From positions 124,001 through 188,000 of the forward strand of contig CAVUIW010000002.1 of NCBI GenBank assembly GCA_963741525.1: a DNA stretch of 64,000 nucleotides, read 5' to 3'. The DNA is from JANNSX01 sp963741525 (GTDB lineage Bacteria > Pseudomonadota > Alphaproteobacteria > Rhizobiales > Hyphomicrobiaceae). A program made the translations under genes and the position numbers. Within the stretch, counting starts at the first letter, position 1. Every line of letters begins with the position of its first letter. The notes under the pieces were generated by a model. It made no database searches. It was not told the origin of the DNA and saw only the letters and a program-made list of their open reading frames with translations. Shown here in pieces: positions 48,284-57,729 of the stretch.

Positions 48284-50011
48284 ATGGTCGATCGCACCGG
48301 CTACCGTCTAGCGTCGAAGGCCGCTTTGTCCTTCCTCGCGGCGGGTGCTTTCGTCATTTCGCTCATCGGATTTTCGGGCGCGGTCAGCGCCGATCCGCCC
48401 ACTTACATCGCCAAGCCGTCAGCGACGGCCGACGCCGCGTCGTCGGCTTCCACGGCGACGACCCCTGTGCCGAAGGTCGATGTTCCTCATGCTGGTGCGA
48501 CCGCGACAACCGCCGCGCCCAACGACGCCACGACGGTGAAAAAGAACGCGAAGAAGAAGACGGCGAAGAAAAAGAAGAAAGACAAGAAGGCCGTAGCTTC
48601 GGCGGACGCCAAGCCGAAGAAGCGGGCGGCGGTCAAGCGCACCGGCGCGCGCGGCGAGAATTGGCCGCCGACCGAGAGTAGCTCGATTTTCGGCAGCATC
48701 TTCGACCCCGCGCCCGCGACACAATCGGCCGCCGTCGCCGAGACCGAGGAAGAGGACACTTCCAAGAAGAGCAAGAAGAAGGTCACCGACGCCCCGGCCG
48801 ACGAGGACCAGCTGCAAGACGATAGCGGCAGCAACGCCAGCTGGAGTTTTTTCAGCTTCGGCGAGCCTGACCTCGGCGCGGATCTTCCGTTGGGCCGCCC
48901 GACCCTTTCGCCGGCCAATGCAGAGTCCTTGAAGCGAGCCATCGCCCGCTACGAGGCGATCGTCGCCGCCGGCGGTTGGCCGACCGTTCCGAAAGTTCAA
49001 ATGGCCCCCGGCACGTCCGGTGAGGCCGTCACTGTCCTGAGGAAACGCCTCGAGATCGAAGGTGACCTCGACGGCGGCAGCATGTTCGGTGACGGGTCCT
49101 ACGACGGATCGGTCGAGGATGCGGTCCGCCGCTTCCAGATCCGCAACGGCCTGACCGCGACGGGCGACCTGCTCGACAAGTCGCTCGCCAAGAACGGCAC
49201 GCGCACACTCAACGCATTGAACGTGCCGGCAAGCTCGCGACTGAAGCAGTTGAAGGCCAACCTCACGCGCATCCAGTCGTTCGCCAAGACGGCTAACCAG
49301 AAATACGTCATGGTCAACATTCCCGCGCAGGAGATCGAGGCGGTCAACGGCGGCAAGGTCGATCTGCGTCTCGTCGGCGTCGTCGGCAAGCCCGACCGGC
49401 CGAGCCCGCTGCTCACGTCCGCCATCAATCAACTGAAGTTCAATCCGACCTGGACCGTGCCGCCGACCGTCCTCAAGGAAGACCTCGTGCCGAAGGGCCG
49501 GGAGCTCGCGCGCAAGAACCAGAGCGTGCTGACGAAGTTCGGCATCGATGCCTATGACGGCTCGGGCCGCAAGCTCGATCCGGAAAAGATCAACTGGTCG
49601 TCCGAGTCCGTGCTCGGATATCGCTACGTGCAGCAATCGGGCGCCGACAATCCGCTTGGCTTCGTCAAGATCGACTTTGCGAGCCCACACTCAGTCTACA
49701 TGCACGACACGCCCTCGCCGCGGCTATTCGAAAAGACCTATCGCGCGGCAAGCTCGGGCTGCATCCGTGTGCAGCATGTCGAGCGGCTGGCCACCTGGCT
49801 CCTCCGGGAGAACGGCGGCTGGGGCTTTAATCGCGTGATGTCGATGAAGGAGAACGGCCAGAGCGAGGATGTGAAGCTGAAGAAATCGGTCCCGCTCTAC
49901 TGGGTCTACATCACCGCCTGGGCGACCGAGGACGGCACCGTCCACTTCCGCCGCGACCTCTACAAGAAGGACGCGTCGATCGGCGTTGACCAGCTGGCGT
50001 CGTCTTACTGA
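48284..50011 (+). CDS. L,D-transpeptidase with peptidoglycan-binding domain
   Basis: 575 residues. Signal segment AALSFLAAGAFVISLIGFSG, long Ala/Thr/Lys-rich linker with poly-Lys runs (about residues 85-120), peptidoglycan-binding domain PGTSGEAVTVLRKRLEIEGD ... AVRRFQIRNGL, then the YkuD catalytic domain with HDTPSP and SSGCIRVQHVERLATWLL, where the Cys is the nucleophile. Such enzymes make 3-3 cross-links or anchor proteins to peptidoglycan. ATG 48284 has an AAAGGGGG site; ATG 48257 is an alternative. LdtR upstream is the likely regulator. A strong terminator follows. Confidence 0.92.
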   Translation: MVDRTGYRLASKAALSFLAAGAFVISLIGFSGAVSADPPTYIAKPSATADAASSASTATTPVPKVDVPHAGATATTAAPNDATTVKKNAKKKTAKKKKKDKKAVASADAKPKKRAAVKRTGARGENWPPTESSSIFGSIFDPAPATQSAAVAETEEEDTSKKSKKKVTDAPADEDQLQDDSGSNASWSFFSFGEPDLGADLPLGRPTLSPANAESLKRAIARYEAIVAAGGWPTVPKVQMAPGTSGEAVTVLRKRLEIEGDLDGGSMFGDGSYDGSVEDAVRRFQIRNGLTATGDLLDKSLAKNGTRTLNALNVPASSRLKQLKANLTRIQSFAKTANQKYVMVNIPAQEIEAVNGGKVDLRLVGVVGKPDRPSPLLTSAINQLKFNPTWTVPPTVLKEDLVPKGRELARKNQSVLTKFGIDAYDGSGRKLDPEKINWSSESVLGYRYVQQSGADNPLGFVKIDFASPHSVYMHDTPSPRLFEKTYRAASSGCIRVQHVERLATWLLRENGGWGFNRVMSMKENGQSEDVKLKKSVPLYWVYITAWATEDGTVHFRRDLYKKDASIGVDQLASSY

Positions 50012-50037
50012 GGACCGCATCGACCGGTTTGCAATCG

Positions 50038-50070
50038 CGGGGCGCGCGACGCAAGTCGGCGCCCCGTTTT
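50038..50070 (+). terminator. Rho-independent terminator of the L,D-transpeptidase gene
   Basis: Arms CGGGGCGC and GCGCCCCG with a 13-base loop, followed by TTTT. Confidence 0.85.
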
Positions 50071-50276
50071 GTTGCGCGGTCACCAAGCGCGTCACACGCT
50101 GTTACGCGACGGCGCATTGAACTGTGCTCGGTGCGACCACAGCTCATGGGAAATGATAAGCCCTCGTTTCGACACGCATGGGCTGTTTCCTGGTGCGCTG
50201 TCCCGCAAATGCGAGCCGCTTCGCAGCCGGCGCCCGTGGCATTTGCGAGCCATCGCCTGAGTTGGGGGAGGTTTCC

Positions 50277-51553
50277 ATGAGCCCATCGAATGCCGCGCAG
50301 GTGCAGCCGCGCGAGTCCGCCGGTCCGCTCAGTCCGAAATCCGATCGCTACGACCATATGCTGGCCGACGCGGTCGAGTCGCTTCGCCGCGAGGGCCGCT
50401 ACCGGCATTTCGCCGATCTGAAACGCGAATGCGGACAGTTCCCGCACGCGCTCGCGCAGAGTGGTGGCGCGGAGCGCCGCATCAAGGTGTGGTGCTCGAA
50501 CGACTATCTGGGGATGGGCCAGCACCCGTCGGTGCTCGCCGCCATGCACGGTGCGATCGATACGGCCGGGGCCGGTTCCGGCGGCACGCGCAACATCTCC
50601 GGCACGACGCGCTATCACGTGGCGCTCGAGGCCGAGCTCGCGGACTTGCACGGCAAGGAGGCGGCGCTTCTCTTCACCTCCGGCTACATCGCCAACGACG
50701 CGACGCTGTCGACGCTGGCGAAACTGCTCCCGGGCGCGGTTATCTTCTCGGATGCGCTGAACCATGCCTCGATGATCGAAGGCATTCGCCACGGCGGAGG
50801 CCCCAAGCGCATCTTCCGCCACAACGATGTCGCGCATCTGGATCAGCTGCTTGGCGAGTACCCGGAGGGCGTGCCGAAGATCGTTGCTTTCGAGTCCGTC
50901 TACTCGATGGATGGCGACATCGCACCCTTGGCCGAGATCGCCGACGCTGCCCGCCGTCACGGCGCCATGACCTATCTCGACGAGGTGCACGCCGTCGGCC
51001 TCTACGGCCCGCGCGGCGGTGGCGTGGCCGAGCGCGATGGCGTGCTCGATCGCATCGACGTTGTCGAGGGCACGCTCGCCAAGGGCTTCGGCCTGATGGG
51101 CGGCTACATCGCGGGCTCGGCCGTGCTGTGTGACGCCATCCGCTCCTACGCGCCGGGTTTCATCTTCACGACCTCGCTCGCGCCGGTGATTTGCGCGGGC
51201 GCGCTGGCGAGCGTCCGCCATCTGAAGGCGAGCGGCGCCGAGCGGGCGCTGCATCAGGCGCGCGCCGCAGCAGTTGAAGCAGCGGTTGCGCGCTGCTGAG
51301 CTTGCCGCTCATCGAGGGACCGAGCCACATCGTGCCCGTCCTCGTCGGCGATCCCGTCACATGCAAGGCGTTGACGGACGCACTACTGGAACGCTTCGCC
51401 ATCTACGTGCAGCCCATCAACTACCCGACCGTCCCCCGCGGCACCGAGCGCATCCGCCTCACGCCGAGCCCAGTGCACAGCGAAGCCGATATCGAGGAGC
51501 TGGTCGGGGCGCTGGAGGTGCTGTGGGGGGAGATGGGGTTGAGGCGCGCGTGA
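50277..51553 (+). CDS. hemA: 5-aminolevulinate synthase (two frameshifts)
   Basis: PLP enzyme condensing glycine and succinyl-CoA, first step of the C4 haem pathway of alphaproteobacteria. RIKVWCSNDYLGMGQHPSVL, GTRNISGTTRYHVALEAELA, YLDEVHAVGLYG and the PLP lysine in VVEGTLAKGFGLMGG are intact. Extra bases near 51270 and 51303 break the C-terminal part (QLKQRLRAAEL, then PLIEGPSHIVPVLVGD). Corrected length is 424 residues, close to the usual 405-425. ATG 50277 follows GGGGGAGG. It converges with the dehydrogenase gene 7 bases downstream. Confidence 0.95.
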
Positions 51554-51560
51554 AAGCGCC

Positions 51561-52532
51561 CTACCCTTTCGCCTTCTTCATCGCCTTGACCGTCAGGCCG
51601 GCGCCATAGCCGATGCCTTCCATCGCCTTCATGACGGCGACGAGCGAGCGGTCGCGCAGTTCCTCGAGCTCTGCCACCGAGCGCCCCTCCGCCTTCGCCT
51701 CCGTCTGGGAAGCGATCTTCTCGATGAGCTTGGGCGTGATCTTCGGGCCCTTCATGAAGCAGTTGGGCTTTTCCAGGCTCGGCCCGAAATGCTCGACGAA
51801 ATGGCGCATGCCGCCAGCCCCGCCGCCGAGGTGGAAGGTGAGGAAGGTTCCCATGAAGGCCCAGCGGAGGCCGGGTCCGTAGGCGACGGCATCGTCGATC
51901 TGGCCGGCGGTGGCGATGTCGCGATCGATCAAGTGCAACGCCTCCGTCCACAGCGCCTCCTGCAACCGGTTGGCGATGTAGGCGTCGATCTCCTTGTCCA
52001 TGATCAGCGAATGCATACCGATCGCATCGTAGAGCGCCTTGGCTTTCTTGACTGCGGCCTTCGACGTCGCCTTGCCGGGAACGATCTCGCAAAGGGGAAT
52101 GAGGTAGACCGGATTGAAGGGATGACCGATCAGGATGCGCTCAGGGTTCGTCATGCCCTTCTGCAGCTTCGTCGGCAGGAAGGCGGAGGAGGAGGAGGCG
52201 ATGACGACATCGGGGGCAAGCGCCTTGCTCACGCGCTTGAAGAGATCGCGCTTCACGTCCTGGCGCTCGGGTGCGGCCTCCTGGACGAAGGCGGCGCCGT
52301 CGAGGGCCTCGTCGAGATCGGTCGTGAAGTGGATCGCCGCGGGTTTGCGCTTGCCGCCGAGGGCCGACAGCGCCTTTAAGCCCCGACCGATGACCTCGCG
52401 GGCGCGCTTCTCGACATTTGGCGAGGGGTCGTAGAACCCAACCTCATGGCCGCCGTAGCTCAACCGCGCGGCCCAGCCGGCCCCGATCAAACCCGCGCCT
52501 AGAACCGTGACCTTAGCCGCCGACCTTGCCAT
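51561..52532 (-). CDS. 3-hydroxyacyl-CoA dehydrogenase / carnitine dehydrogenase-like
   Basis: 323 residues with an NAD-binding N-terminus KVTVLGAGLIGAGWAARLS, SSSSAFLPTKLQ, the HCDH signature GHPFNPVYLIPLCEIVPG and a C-terminal helical domain. This plan suits L-carnitine 3-dehydrogenase or related short 3-hydroxyacyl dehydrogenases; substrate is not determined by sequence alone. A carnitine role would fit the choline/dimethylglycine-type genes at 12.6-16.6 kb, but they are far away. Confidence 0.85.
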   Translation of the reverse strand: MARSAAKVTVLGAGLIGAGWAARLSYGGHEVGFYDPSPNVEKRAREVIGRGLKALSALGGKRKPAAIHFTTDLDEALDGAAFVQEAAPERQDVKRDLFKRVSKALAPDVVIASSSSAFLPTKLQKGMTNPERILIGHPFNPVYLIPLCEIVPGKATSKAAVKKAKALYDAIGMHSLIMDKEIDAYIANRLQEALWTEALHLIDRDIATAGQIDDAVAYGPGLRWAFMGTFLTFHLGGGAGGMRHFVEHFGPSLEKPNCFMKGPKITPKLIEKIASQTEAKAEGRSVAELEELRDRSLVAVMKAMEGIGYGAGLTVKAMKKAKG

Positions 52533-53063
52533 GCTGATCTCCCTTTGTGCCGAGGCAGCCTAGTGGGAGTGATGGGAAGAGGGCAAAGGGGGAATACCGC
52601 CCGCCGTGCAACCCGGCCCACCGGATTTTGCAAGCGGATCAGAGACAACGCCGGATTTATCAGCCGGATCGCCCCCTACATGTCCGGGTTCGTCCTTAGA
52701 TACGGCGCCGCCATTTGGCCGATCCCGCCTGAAAACGTCAGTTTGACCACATTGTTTCCACAAGTCGGTATCAAGTGTTCCGGTGACGTGGAAATTGGCT
52801 GTGATTTCTGAAATGGTGGCAGCCTGCCTGGTCTTTCGACAATCGTTCGAGCACTTTCCGACCAAGTGGGAACCGGTTGGTCGAAAGAAAGTGCTCAAAA
52901 CCAATAACCTCGAGCGCCGATCTGATTCCGTCAGATCGAATAGCGCTCTAGGATGTGCCAGGTGAGCCCCTATCGCGGTGGCTCGGCTGATCATTCGGAC
53001 CCCCTTCGGCTGCCACGGCAGTCGCTCTCCCTTTCGCAAGACCCACACGCAAGCAAGAGGACC
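52533..53063 (+). other. Intergenic stretch with palindromic repeats
   Basis: No gene supported. The left part (about 52600-52810) has weak coding-like text on both strands that I cannot assign; it could be a remnant of a mobile gene. The right part holds repeat copy E. Confidence 0.5.
52848..52950 (+). repeat. GAGCAC/ACCGGTT-type element (copy E) plus GAGCGCCGATCTGATT palindrome
   Basis: 52848-52895: arms GAGCACTTTC and GAAAGTGCTC, inner GACCAA and TTGGTC around GTGGGAACCGG. 52911-52948: GAGCGC and GCGCTC around CGATCTGA and TCAGATCG. The same two elements stand in the same order at 58583-58669. Confidence 0.82.
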
Positions 53064-53369
53064 ATGGCTATGACGCTGAAGACTGTTGGACTTTCGATTG
53101 CTCTCTGCCTCTGCGTCGCGGCCATTGCGCCGGCGGCCTTTGCGGCAGCGCCCGCGCTCAAGGACTGCAAGGCGGCGGCGGATGCCGACAAGAAGGCGTG
53201 CCTGCAGGGAAACATCAAGGCGCTGCGGACGTCCCTTGCCCAGGCCATCAACGACAAGTGCAAGGCCGACGCCACCAAGGCCGGCCAGAAGGGCGCCGCC
53301 CTGACAATGGCTGTCATGACTTGCACCGAGGCGAAGTTGCAGGAACTCTACACCGGTGCCTCGAAGTAA
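53064..53369 (+). CDS. Small exported protein with four cysteines
   Basis: 101 residues. Signal peptide MAMTLKTVGLSIALCLCVAA with cleavage near AFAAA. The mature part has four cysteines (LKDCKAAADADKKACLQG, NDKCKADATK, MTCTEAK), probably as two disulfides, in a helical, Lys/Ala-rich context. I do not recognise the family. ATG 53064 follows AAGAGGACC. It is preceded and followed by palindromic repeats and appears monocistronic. Confidence 0.7.
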   Translation: MAMTLKTVGLSIALCLCVAAIAPAAFAAAPALKDCKAAADADKKACLQGNIKALRTSLAQAINDKCKADATKAGQKGAALTMAVMTCTEAKLQELYTGASK

Positions 53370-53393
53370 ACCGGGTCCGCGAGACCGGCGCTT

Positions 53394-53518
53394 AGAGTGC
53401 TTCCGGAAAGAGCCTGTCCCGGCGAAGGCCGGGATCCGAAGCGGTTTTCCGAGAAGAAGCACGACAAAGCAAGGAATTAGGGTGTTGAAGTGATTCAACG
53501 AAAAACGGAAACACCCTA
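53394..53518 (+). repeat. Two intergenic hairpins after the small Cys protein gene
   Basis: First (53394-53466): GAGTGCTTCCGG ... GAAGAAGCAC arms with a nested CCCGGCGAAGGCCGGG hairpin. Second (53479-53518): AGGGTGTT and AACACCCT arms with nested GTTGAA and TTCAAC. Confidence 0.65.
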
Positions 53519-53549
53519 GCCGGTCTCGTTTTCTCCGGAGTAGACCGCG

Positions 53550-53952
53550 ATGCTCACCGGCACCTGCCACTGCGGCCTCATCTCCTGGACGTTCGACGGC
53601 ATGCCGGAGAGCGTCACCGCATGCAATTGCACGCTCTGCCGACGCTACGGGACCTTGTGGATCTACGATTACGAGGGCGAGCGGATCAAGAATCTCCGGC
53701 CCGAGCACGATCTATTCGCGCAAGGACGTCAAGCGGCCGGCGTTGGAATTCCATTTCTGCCCCACCTGCGGATGCGTCTCCGCCTGGCGGGGTCTCCAGC
53801 TCGACGAGCAGGGGCGGCGCCGCATCGCCGTCAACTTGCGGCTCGCCGAGCCCGATCCGGTCGCGCATCTTCCCATCGACCATTTCGAGGGCCTCGTTGC
53901 CTTCGACGATCTGCCGCGCGATGGAAGGTGCGTGAAGGATATGTGGTTTTGA
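53550..53952 (+). CDS. GFA-family zinc protein (one frameshift)
   Basis: Glutathione-dependent formaldehyde-activating (GFA/CENP-V) fold. The zinc cysteines are in GTCHCGLISW, CNCTLCRRYG and FCPTCGC. An extra base near 53700 splits the frame between LRP and STIYSRKD. Corrected length is 133 residues, normal for the family. Enzymatic activity of most members is unproven. The next gene starts 30 bases later. Confidence 0.88.
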
Positions 53953-53982
53953 GCGCGGACATTCGACGGCGAAAGCAATGAC

Positions 53983-55299
53983 ATGCCACTCCTCCTCGGC
54001 GCCATCGCCGACGATCTGACCGGCGGCATCGAGCTCGCCTCGATGCTGGTGGCGCGGGGTATGAGAACTGGGTTCGGCATCGGGCCGGACGCGACGCTCG
54101 ATCCGCAAGCGCAGGCGCAAGTCATCGCGCAGAAGACTCGCGTCATTCCGGCGGCCGAGGCTGTCGCGCTGGTGACCGCCGCCGCCGAGAAGCTGATCGA
54201 TCGTGGTGCGCGGCAGATCTTCTTCAAGTATTGCGCGACTTTCGATTCCACGCCCCAAGGCAATATCGGCCCCTGCGCCGAGGCGCTCATCGATCGGCTC
54301 GGTGCTCGGCAGGCCATCTTCGCGCCAGCGCTCTGCGAGACCGGGCGGACCGTCTACCAGGGCCACATGTTCGGCGGAGGAACACTACTCTCCGAGTCCC
54401 CAAGCGCCTCGATCCCCTGACGCCGATGACGGATTTCGAACTTGGTGCGCGTGCTGCAAGAGCAGAGCACGCGAAAGGCCGGTCTCATCGATCACAGCGT
54501 CGTTGAGGAGGGGCCCGAGGCGATCCGTGCGCGGTCGGATGCGCTGGCCGAGGCGGGCGTGCCGCTGCAACTCGCCGACACGCTCGCCGAACCGCATCTG
54601 GCCGCCATCGCGCGCGCCGCAGCCGATATGCCCTTGCTCACCGGCAACTCCTCGTTCGCGGCGCATCTGCCGCCGATCTGGTTCGAGCGCGGGCTCGCCG
54701 AACCTGCCCCGATCTCGCTCCCCGGCATCGACGGGCCAGGCGCCGTGCTTGCCGGGAGTGTCGCCGAGCAGACGCGCCATCAGCTCGCGCGCTTTGTCGA
54801 GCGGCATCCCGTGCTGACGCTCGATCTTGCGCGGGCCTTTGCGGGTGAGGATGTCGTCGCGCAGGCTCTTGTCTTTGCGCGCACCGCCATCGCCGAGGGC
54901 CGCGATTTTGCCATCAGCACGGCAGCAGCTGACGCCGAGGTCGCGAATTTGCAGGCGCGCCATGGCCGTGAGGACTCGGCAGCAAGAGCCGAGGCCATAC
55001 TCTCTTCGCTTGCAAAAACGCTCGTCACCAACCTCGGCATCCGCCGACTGGTCGTCGCCGGCGGCGAGACCTCGGGGTCGGTGGTGGCTGCCCTCAGACT
55101 GACCTCGCTCGAGGTCGGCCCCTATATGGGCCTGGGCATGTCGCGCGCCATCGCCCGCACGAGCGCGCCCTTTGCGCTCTGCCTCAAGTCCGGCAAGCTC
55201 GGCCCCCTCGACGTCTTCGAGCGGATGCTCGCCGCCATGCGTACTCCGCTCACTGCCGAACCCATGCTTGACCGCTGGCCACCCGAGCCGGCGGGGTAG
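53983..55299 (+). CDS. otnK: Four-carbon acid sugar kinase family protein (OtnK-like; two indels)
   Basis: DUF1537 family. N-terminal domain LLGAIADDLTGGIELASMLV and FFKYCATFDSTPQGNIGPCAEAL; C-terminal nucleotide domain RRLVVAGGETSGSVVAALRL, YMGLGMSRAIAR, ALCLKSGKLG. One base is missing in a C-run at 54398-54401 and one is extra near 54435. The indels cancel and give 438 residues. OtnK phosphorylates 3-oxo-tetronates in C4 acid sugar breakdown; its usual partners (OtnI, OtnC, DenD/LtnD) are not in the window, so the exact substrate is open. Confidence 0.86.
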
Positions 55300-55377
55300 A
55301 GCGGGTTCCGGGTAGAATCTCGATCTGGCCAGTTGCGTCAGCTGACGGATGAGGACTCATCCGTCAGCATCGCACCA

Positions 55378-56079
55378 CTAGACGACTGCCCCGAATAGCT
55401 TCCCTATGCCAGCGGTGGCGGCCATGGCGAGGGCGCCCCAGAACGTGACGCGTGCTGTCGCTTTCACGATATCCGCGCCTCCGGCCTTGGCGCCAACGGC
55501 ACCCAAGAGTGCGAGGAAGCCCAGCGAGGCGATGGTGACGATGACCACCAGTTTGTCGACAGGGGCAATGAGAACCATGGCCAAGGGCATCGCCGCGCCG
55601 ACCGCGAATGTAGCTGCCGAAGTCAGGGCGGCTTGCACAGGTCTAGCCGTGCTGATCTCGGAAATTCCAAGCTCATCGCGCGCGTGTGCCCCCAAGGCGT
55701 CCTTTGCCATGAGTTGATCTGCGACCCTAATGGCGAGGTCGTGATCGACGCCACGTTTCACATAGATTTGGGCCAGTTCCTCGCGCTCGAATTCCGGCGT
55801 GTTTGCGAGTTCCTTGGTCTCTCGTGCGAGGTCGGCATGCTCCGTATCGGACTGAGAGCTGACCGACACATACTCTCCTGCCGCCATCGACATCGCGCCC
55901 GCGACAAGCCCTGCCACGCCCGTCAAGAGAATGTCGGCCGGTCTCGCGGACGCGGCGGCAACGCCGACGATCAGGCTTGCCGTCGAGACGATGCCGTCGT
56001 TGGCGCCGAGCACCGCCGCGCGTAGCCACCCGATGCGATCGACGTTGTGGCTTTCGGCGTCCACGTGCAATCTGCTCAT
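55378..56079 (-). CDS. VIT1/CCC1-family membrane protein
   Basis: 233 residues. Opens with NVDRIGWLRAAVLGANDGIV, the conserved first segment of VIT-family iron/manganese transporters, and continues with GVAGLVAGAMSMAAGEYVSVSSQSDTE, also diagnostic. Five hydrophobic segments. Predicted Fe2+/Mn2+ transporter of the inner membrane. Monocistronic, minus strand. Confidence 0.9.
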   Translation of the reverse strand: MSRLHVDAESHNVDRIGWLRAAVLGANDGIVSTASLIVGVAAASARPADILLTGVAGLVAGAMSMAAGEYVSVSSQSDTEHADLARETKELANTPEFEREELAQIYVKRGVDHDLAIRVADQLMAKDALGAHARDELGISEISTARPVQAALTSAATFAVGAAMPLAMVLIAPVDKLVVIVTIASLGFLALLGAVGAKAGGADIVKATARVTFWGALAMAATAGIGKLFGAVV

Positions 56080-56291
56080 CGAGCCCTCGAGTCGTCAGCA
56101 AGCAAGCAGTCTATCATGCGGGCGGTCGATCGGCGCACCATGTTGCCGGTCATGCGACGTTTTCTCAGAATTGACGCCCCGCGGCCGGAAGGCGGATATC
56201 AATGCCGAGCCTCGATCATCCATACGCCTCTTGGGCTGTCGACTCGGGATCGGACTTCTCATCGGTGCCGATTCCTTTTCCGGCGGTTCCT

Positions 56292-56363
56292 GTTGAGGGT
56301 TCCGGATGCCGGCCCACACGGACGAGGCCACGCGCACCTGGGCCGGCGTCCGGAACCCTCAAC
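56292..56363 (+). repeat. Long hairpin downstream of the LacI gene
   Basis: Arms GTTGAGGGTTCCGG plus GCCGGCCCA, and TGGGCCGGC plus CCGGAACCCTCAAC. The arms are about 25 bp with a two-base AT/GT mismatch and a 22-base loop. It lies 10 bases past the LacI stop. No T-run follows on either strand. Confidence 0.75.
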
Positions 56364-56372
56364 ACGATCGGC

Positions 56373-57446
56373 CTACATCCCTCGCTTCCGCCTCCCCGGC
56401 GCCGGACCTGTCGACCCGCGGATGATCAGCGAGGTCGAGAGTTTCACGGCCGCCACCGGCGCGCCGCTGCCGGTCGCCGCCAGCAGCGCCTCCGCCGCGC
56501 GCACGCCCATCTCCTGAGCCGGCACGGCGATCGTCGTGAGCGGCGGCTCGGTCAGGGCCGCCATCTCCTGATCGTCGTGACCGGTGATCGAGATGTCGTC
56601 GGGCACGCGCAAGCCCAGCCGTTTCGCCTCGGCGAGCGCGCCGAGCGCGATGACATCGGAATTGCAGACGATCGCTGTGACGCCCGGATGCTCGGCCGCG
56701 ATCCGGCGCATGGCGGCGGCCCCATCCGCGATGGCGTGGGAAACCTCCACGACATGGGCGTTGGCCGACAAGCCAGATGCCTTGGCGGCGTCGCGGAACG
56801 CCCGGACGCGCGCCTGCTGGCGATCATTGCCCCCGGTGGCGGCTGCGATCATGGCGAGCTTTCGGTGGCCGAGGCCGATCAGATAGTCGATGAGCTGGCG
56901 GCTCGCCGCATAGTTGTCGAAACCGATCGAGGGGATGCGGTTGCGGGCGAGATAGGAATAGGTGGTGACGGTCGGGATGTGGCGTTCGATGAGCAAGGTC
57001 TCCAAGGCCGGATCATCGATCCGGCCGACGATCAGCAGCGCCTCCGCGCCGCGCTCGATCAACAGCCGCGCCGGCTCGAAGAGCCGCCGGTTGTCGAAGC
57101 CGGTCGTCAGCAGGAACACCATCTGCCCCGCGCCGGAGAGTTGCGCCTGGAAAGCATTCAGCATGCGCGCGAAGATGTCGTAGTTGAGCGTCGGCACGAT
57201 GGCGCCCATCGTGTGGGTGCGCTGCAGGCGGAGCGCCTTGGCGGCGGCGTTGGGCGCGTAGCCGAGCTCGCGCGCCGCGGCGAACACGCGCTCGCGGACC
57301 TCGGGAGAGACGACTTCGGGTGTATTGAAAGCGCGTGAGACGGTCGCCGCGGAGATCTCAGCGCGGCGGGCGACATCGGAGACGTTCGGCCGGGCACGCA
57401 GCGCCCCCGATCGTCCTCGCCTAACGCGCTTGCCGCCATCTGCCAT
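56373..57446 (-). CDS. LacI-family transcriptional regulator
   Basis: 357 residues. HTH at NVSDVARRAEISAATVSRAF after a basic tail, hinge YAPNAAAKALRLQRTHTMGA, then a periplasmic-binding-like effector domain with NSDVIALGALAEAKRLGLRVP and SITGHDDQEMAALTEPPLTT. It is closest in plan to GntR/gluconate-type LacI members. It is divergent from the SDR gene 283 bases away and may control it and perhaps the transporter further on. Confidence 0.9.
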   Translation of the reverse strand: MADGGKRVRRGRSGALRARPNVSDVARRAEISAATVSRAFNTPEVVSPEVRERVFAAARELGYAPNAAAKALRLQRTHTMGAIVPTLNYDIFARMLNAFQAQLSGAGQMVFLLTTGFDNRRLFEPARLLIERGAEALLIVGRIDDPALETLLIERHIPTVTTYSYLARNRIPSIGFDNYAASRQLIDYLIGLGHRKLAMIAAATGGNDRQQARVRAFRDAAKASGLSANAHVVEVSHAIADGAAAMRRIAAEHPGVTAIVCNSDVIALGALAEAKRLGLRVPDDISITGHDDQEMAALTEPPLTTIAVPAQEMGVRAAEALLAATGSGAPVAAVKLSTSLIIRGSTGPAPGRRKRGM

Positions 57447-57592
57447 CGACTGGCCCCTCCATTCTCCAGACTGCTGTAGGCCCCGCCCGAAATCGCCGTC
57501 AATGGCGATGGCTGCGGCAGGCGTGTCCGGACCCCGGTATGGTTGACGGCGGAATGCCGGAGTTGCGGCCTTGTATGGCTCGCCGCCAGAGG

Positions 57593-57696
57593 CTAGAGCG
57601 GGTTCAGTCCAAGCGAAATCATGAACCCGCTCTAGATTCTTCGGTTTTGAGCACGTTCTTGCGGCAAACCGGTTTCCACTTTGCCTGAACGTGCTC
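57593..57696 (+). repeat. CTAGAGC palindrome plus GAGCAC/ACCGGTT-type element (copy G)
   Basis: 57593-57634: CTAGAGCGGGTTCA and TGAACCCGCTCTAG. 57649-57696: GAGCACGTTC and GAACGTGCTC with inner GGCAAA and TTTGCC around CCGGTTTCCAC (inverted core). Located in the LacI-SDR divergent region. Confidence 0.82.
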
Positions 57697-57729
57697 TAAG
57701 CAGCGAACGTCTCAGAGGGAGCCCGACAC

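Noticed and set aside
52545..52811. 88-codon plus-strand frame after the hydroxyacyl-CoA dehydrogenase gene
   Set aside because: Some text looks like a remnant of a mobile gene on one or the other strand, but no motif could be assigned.
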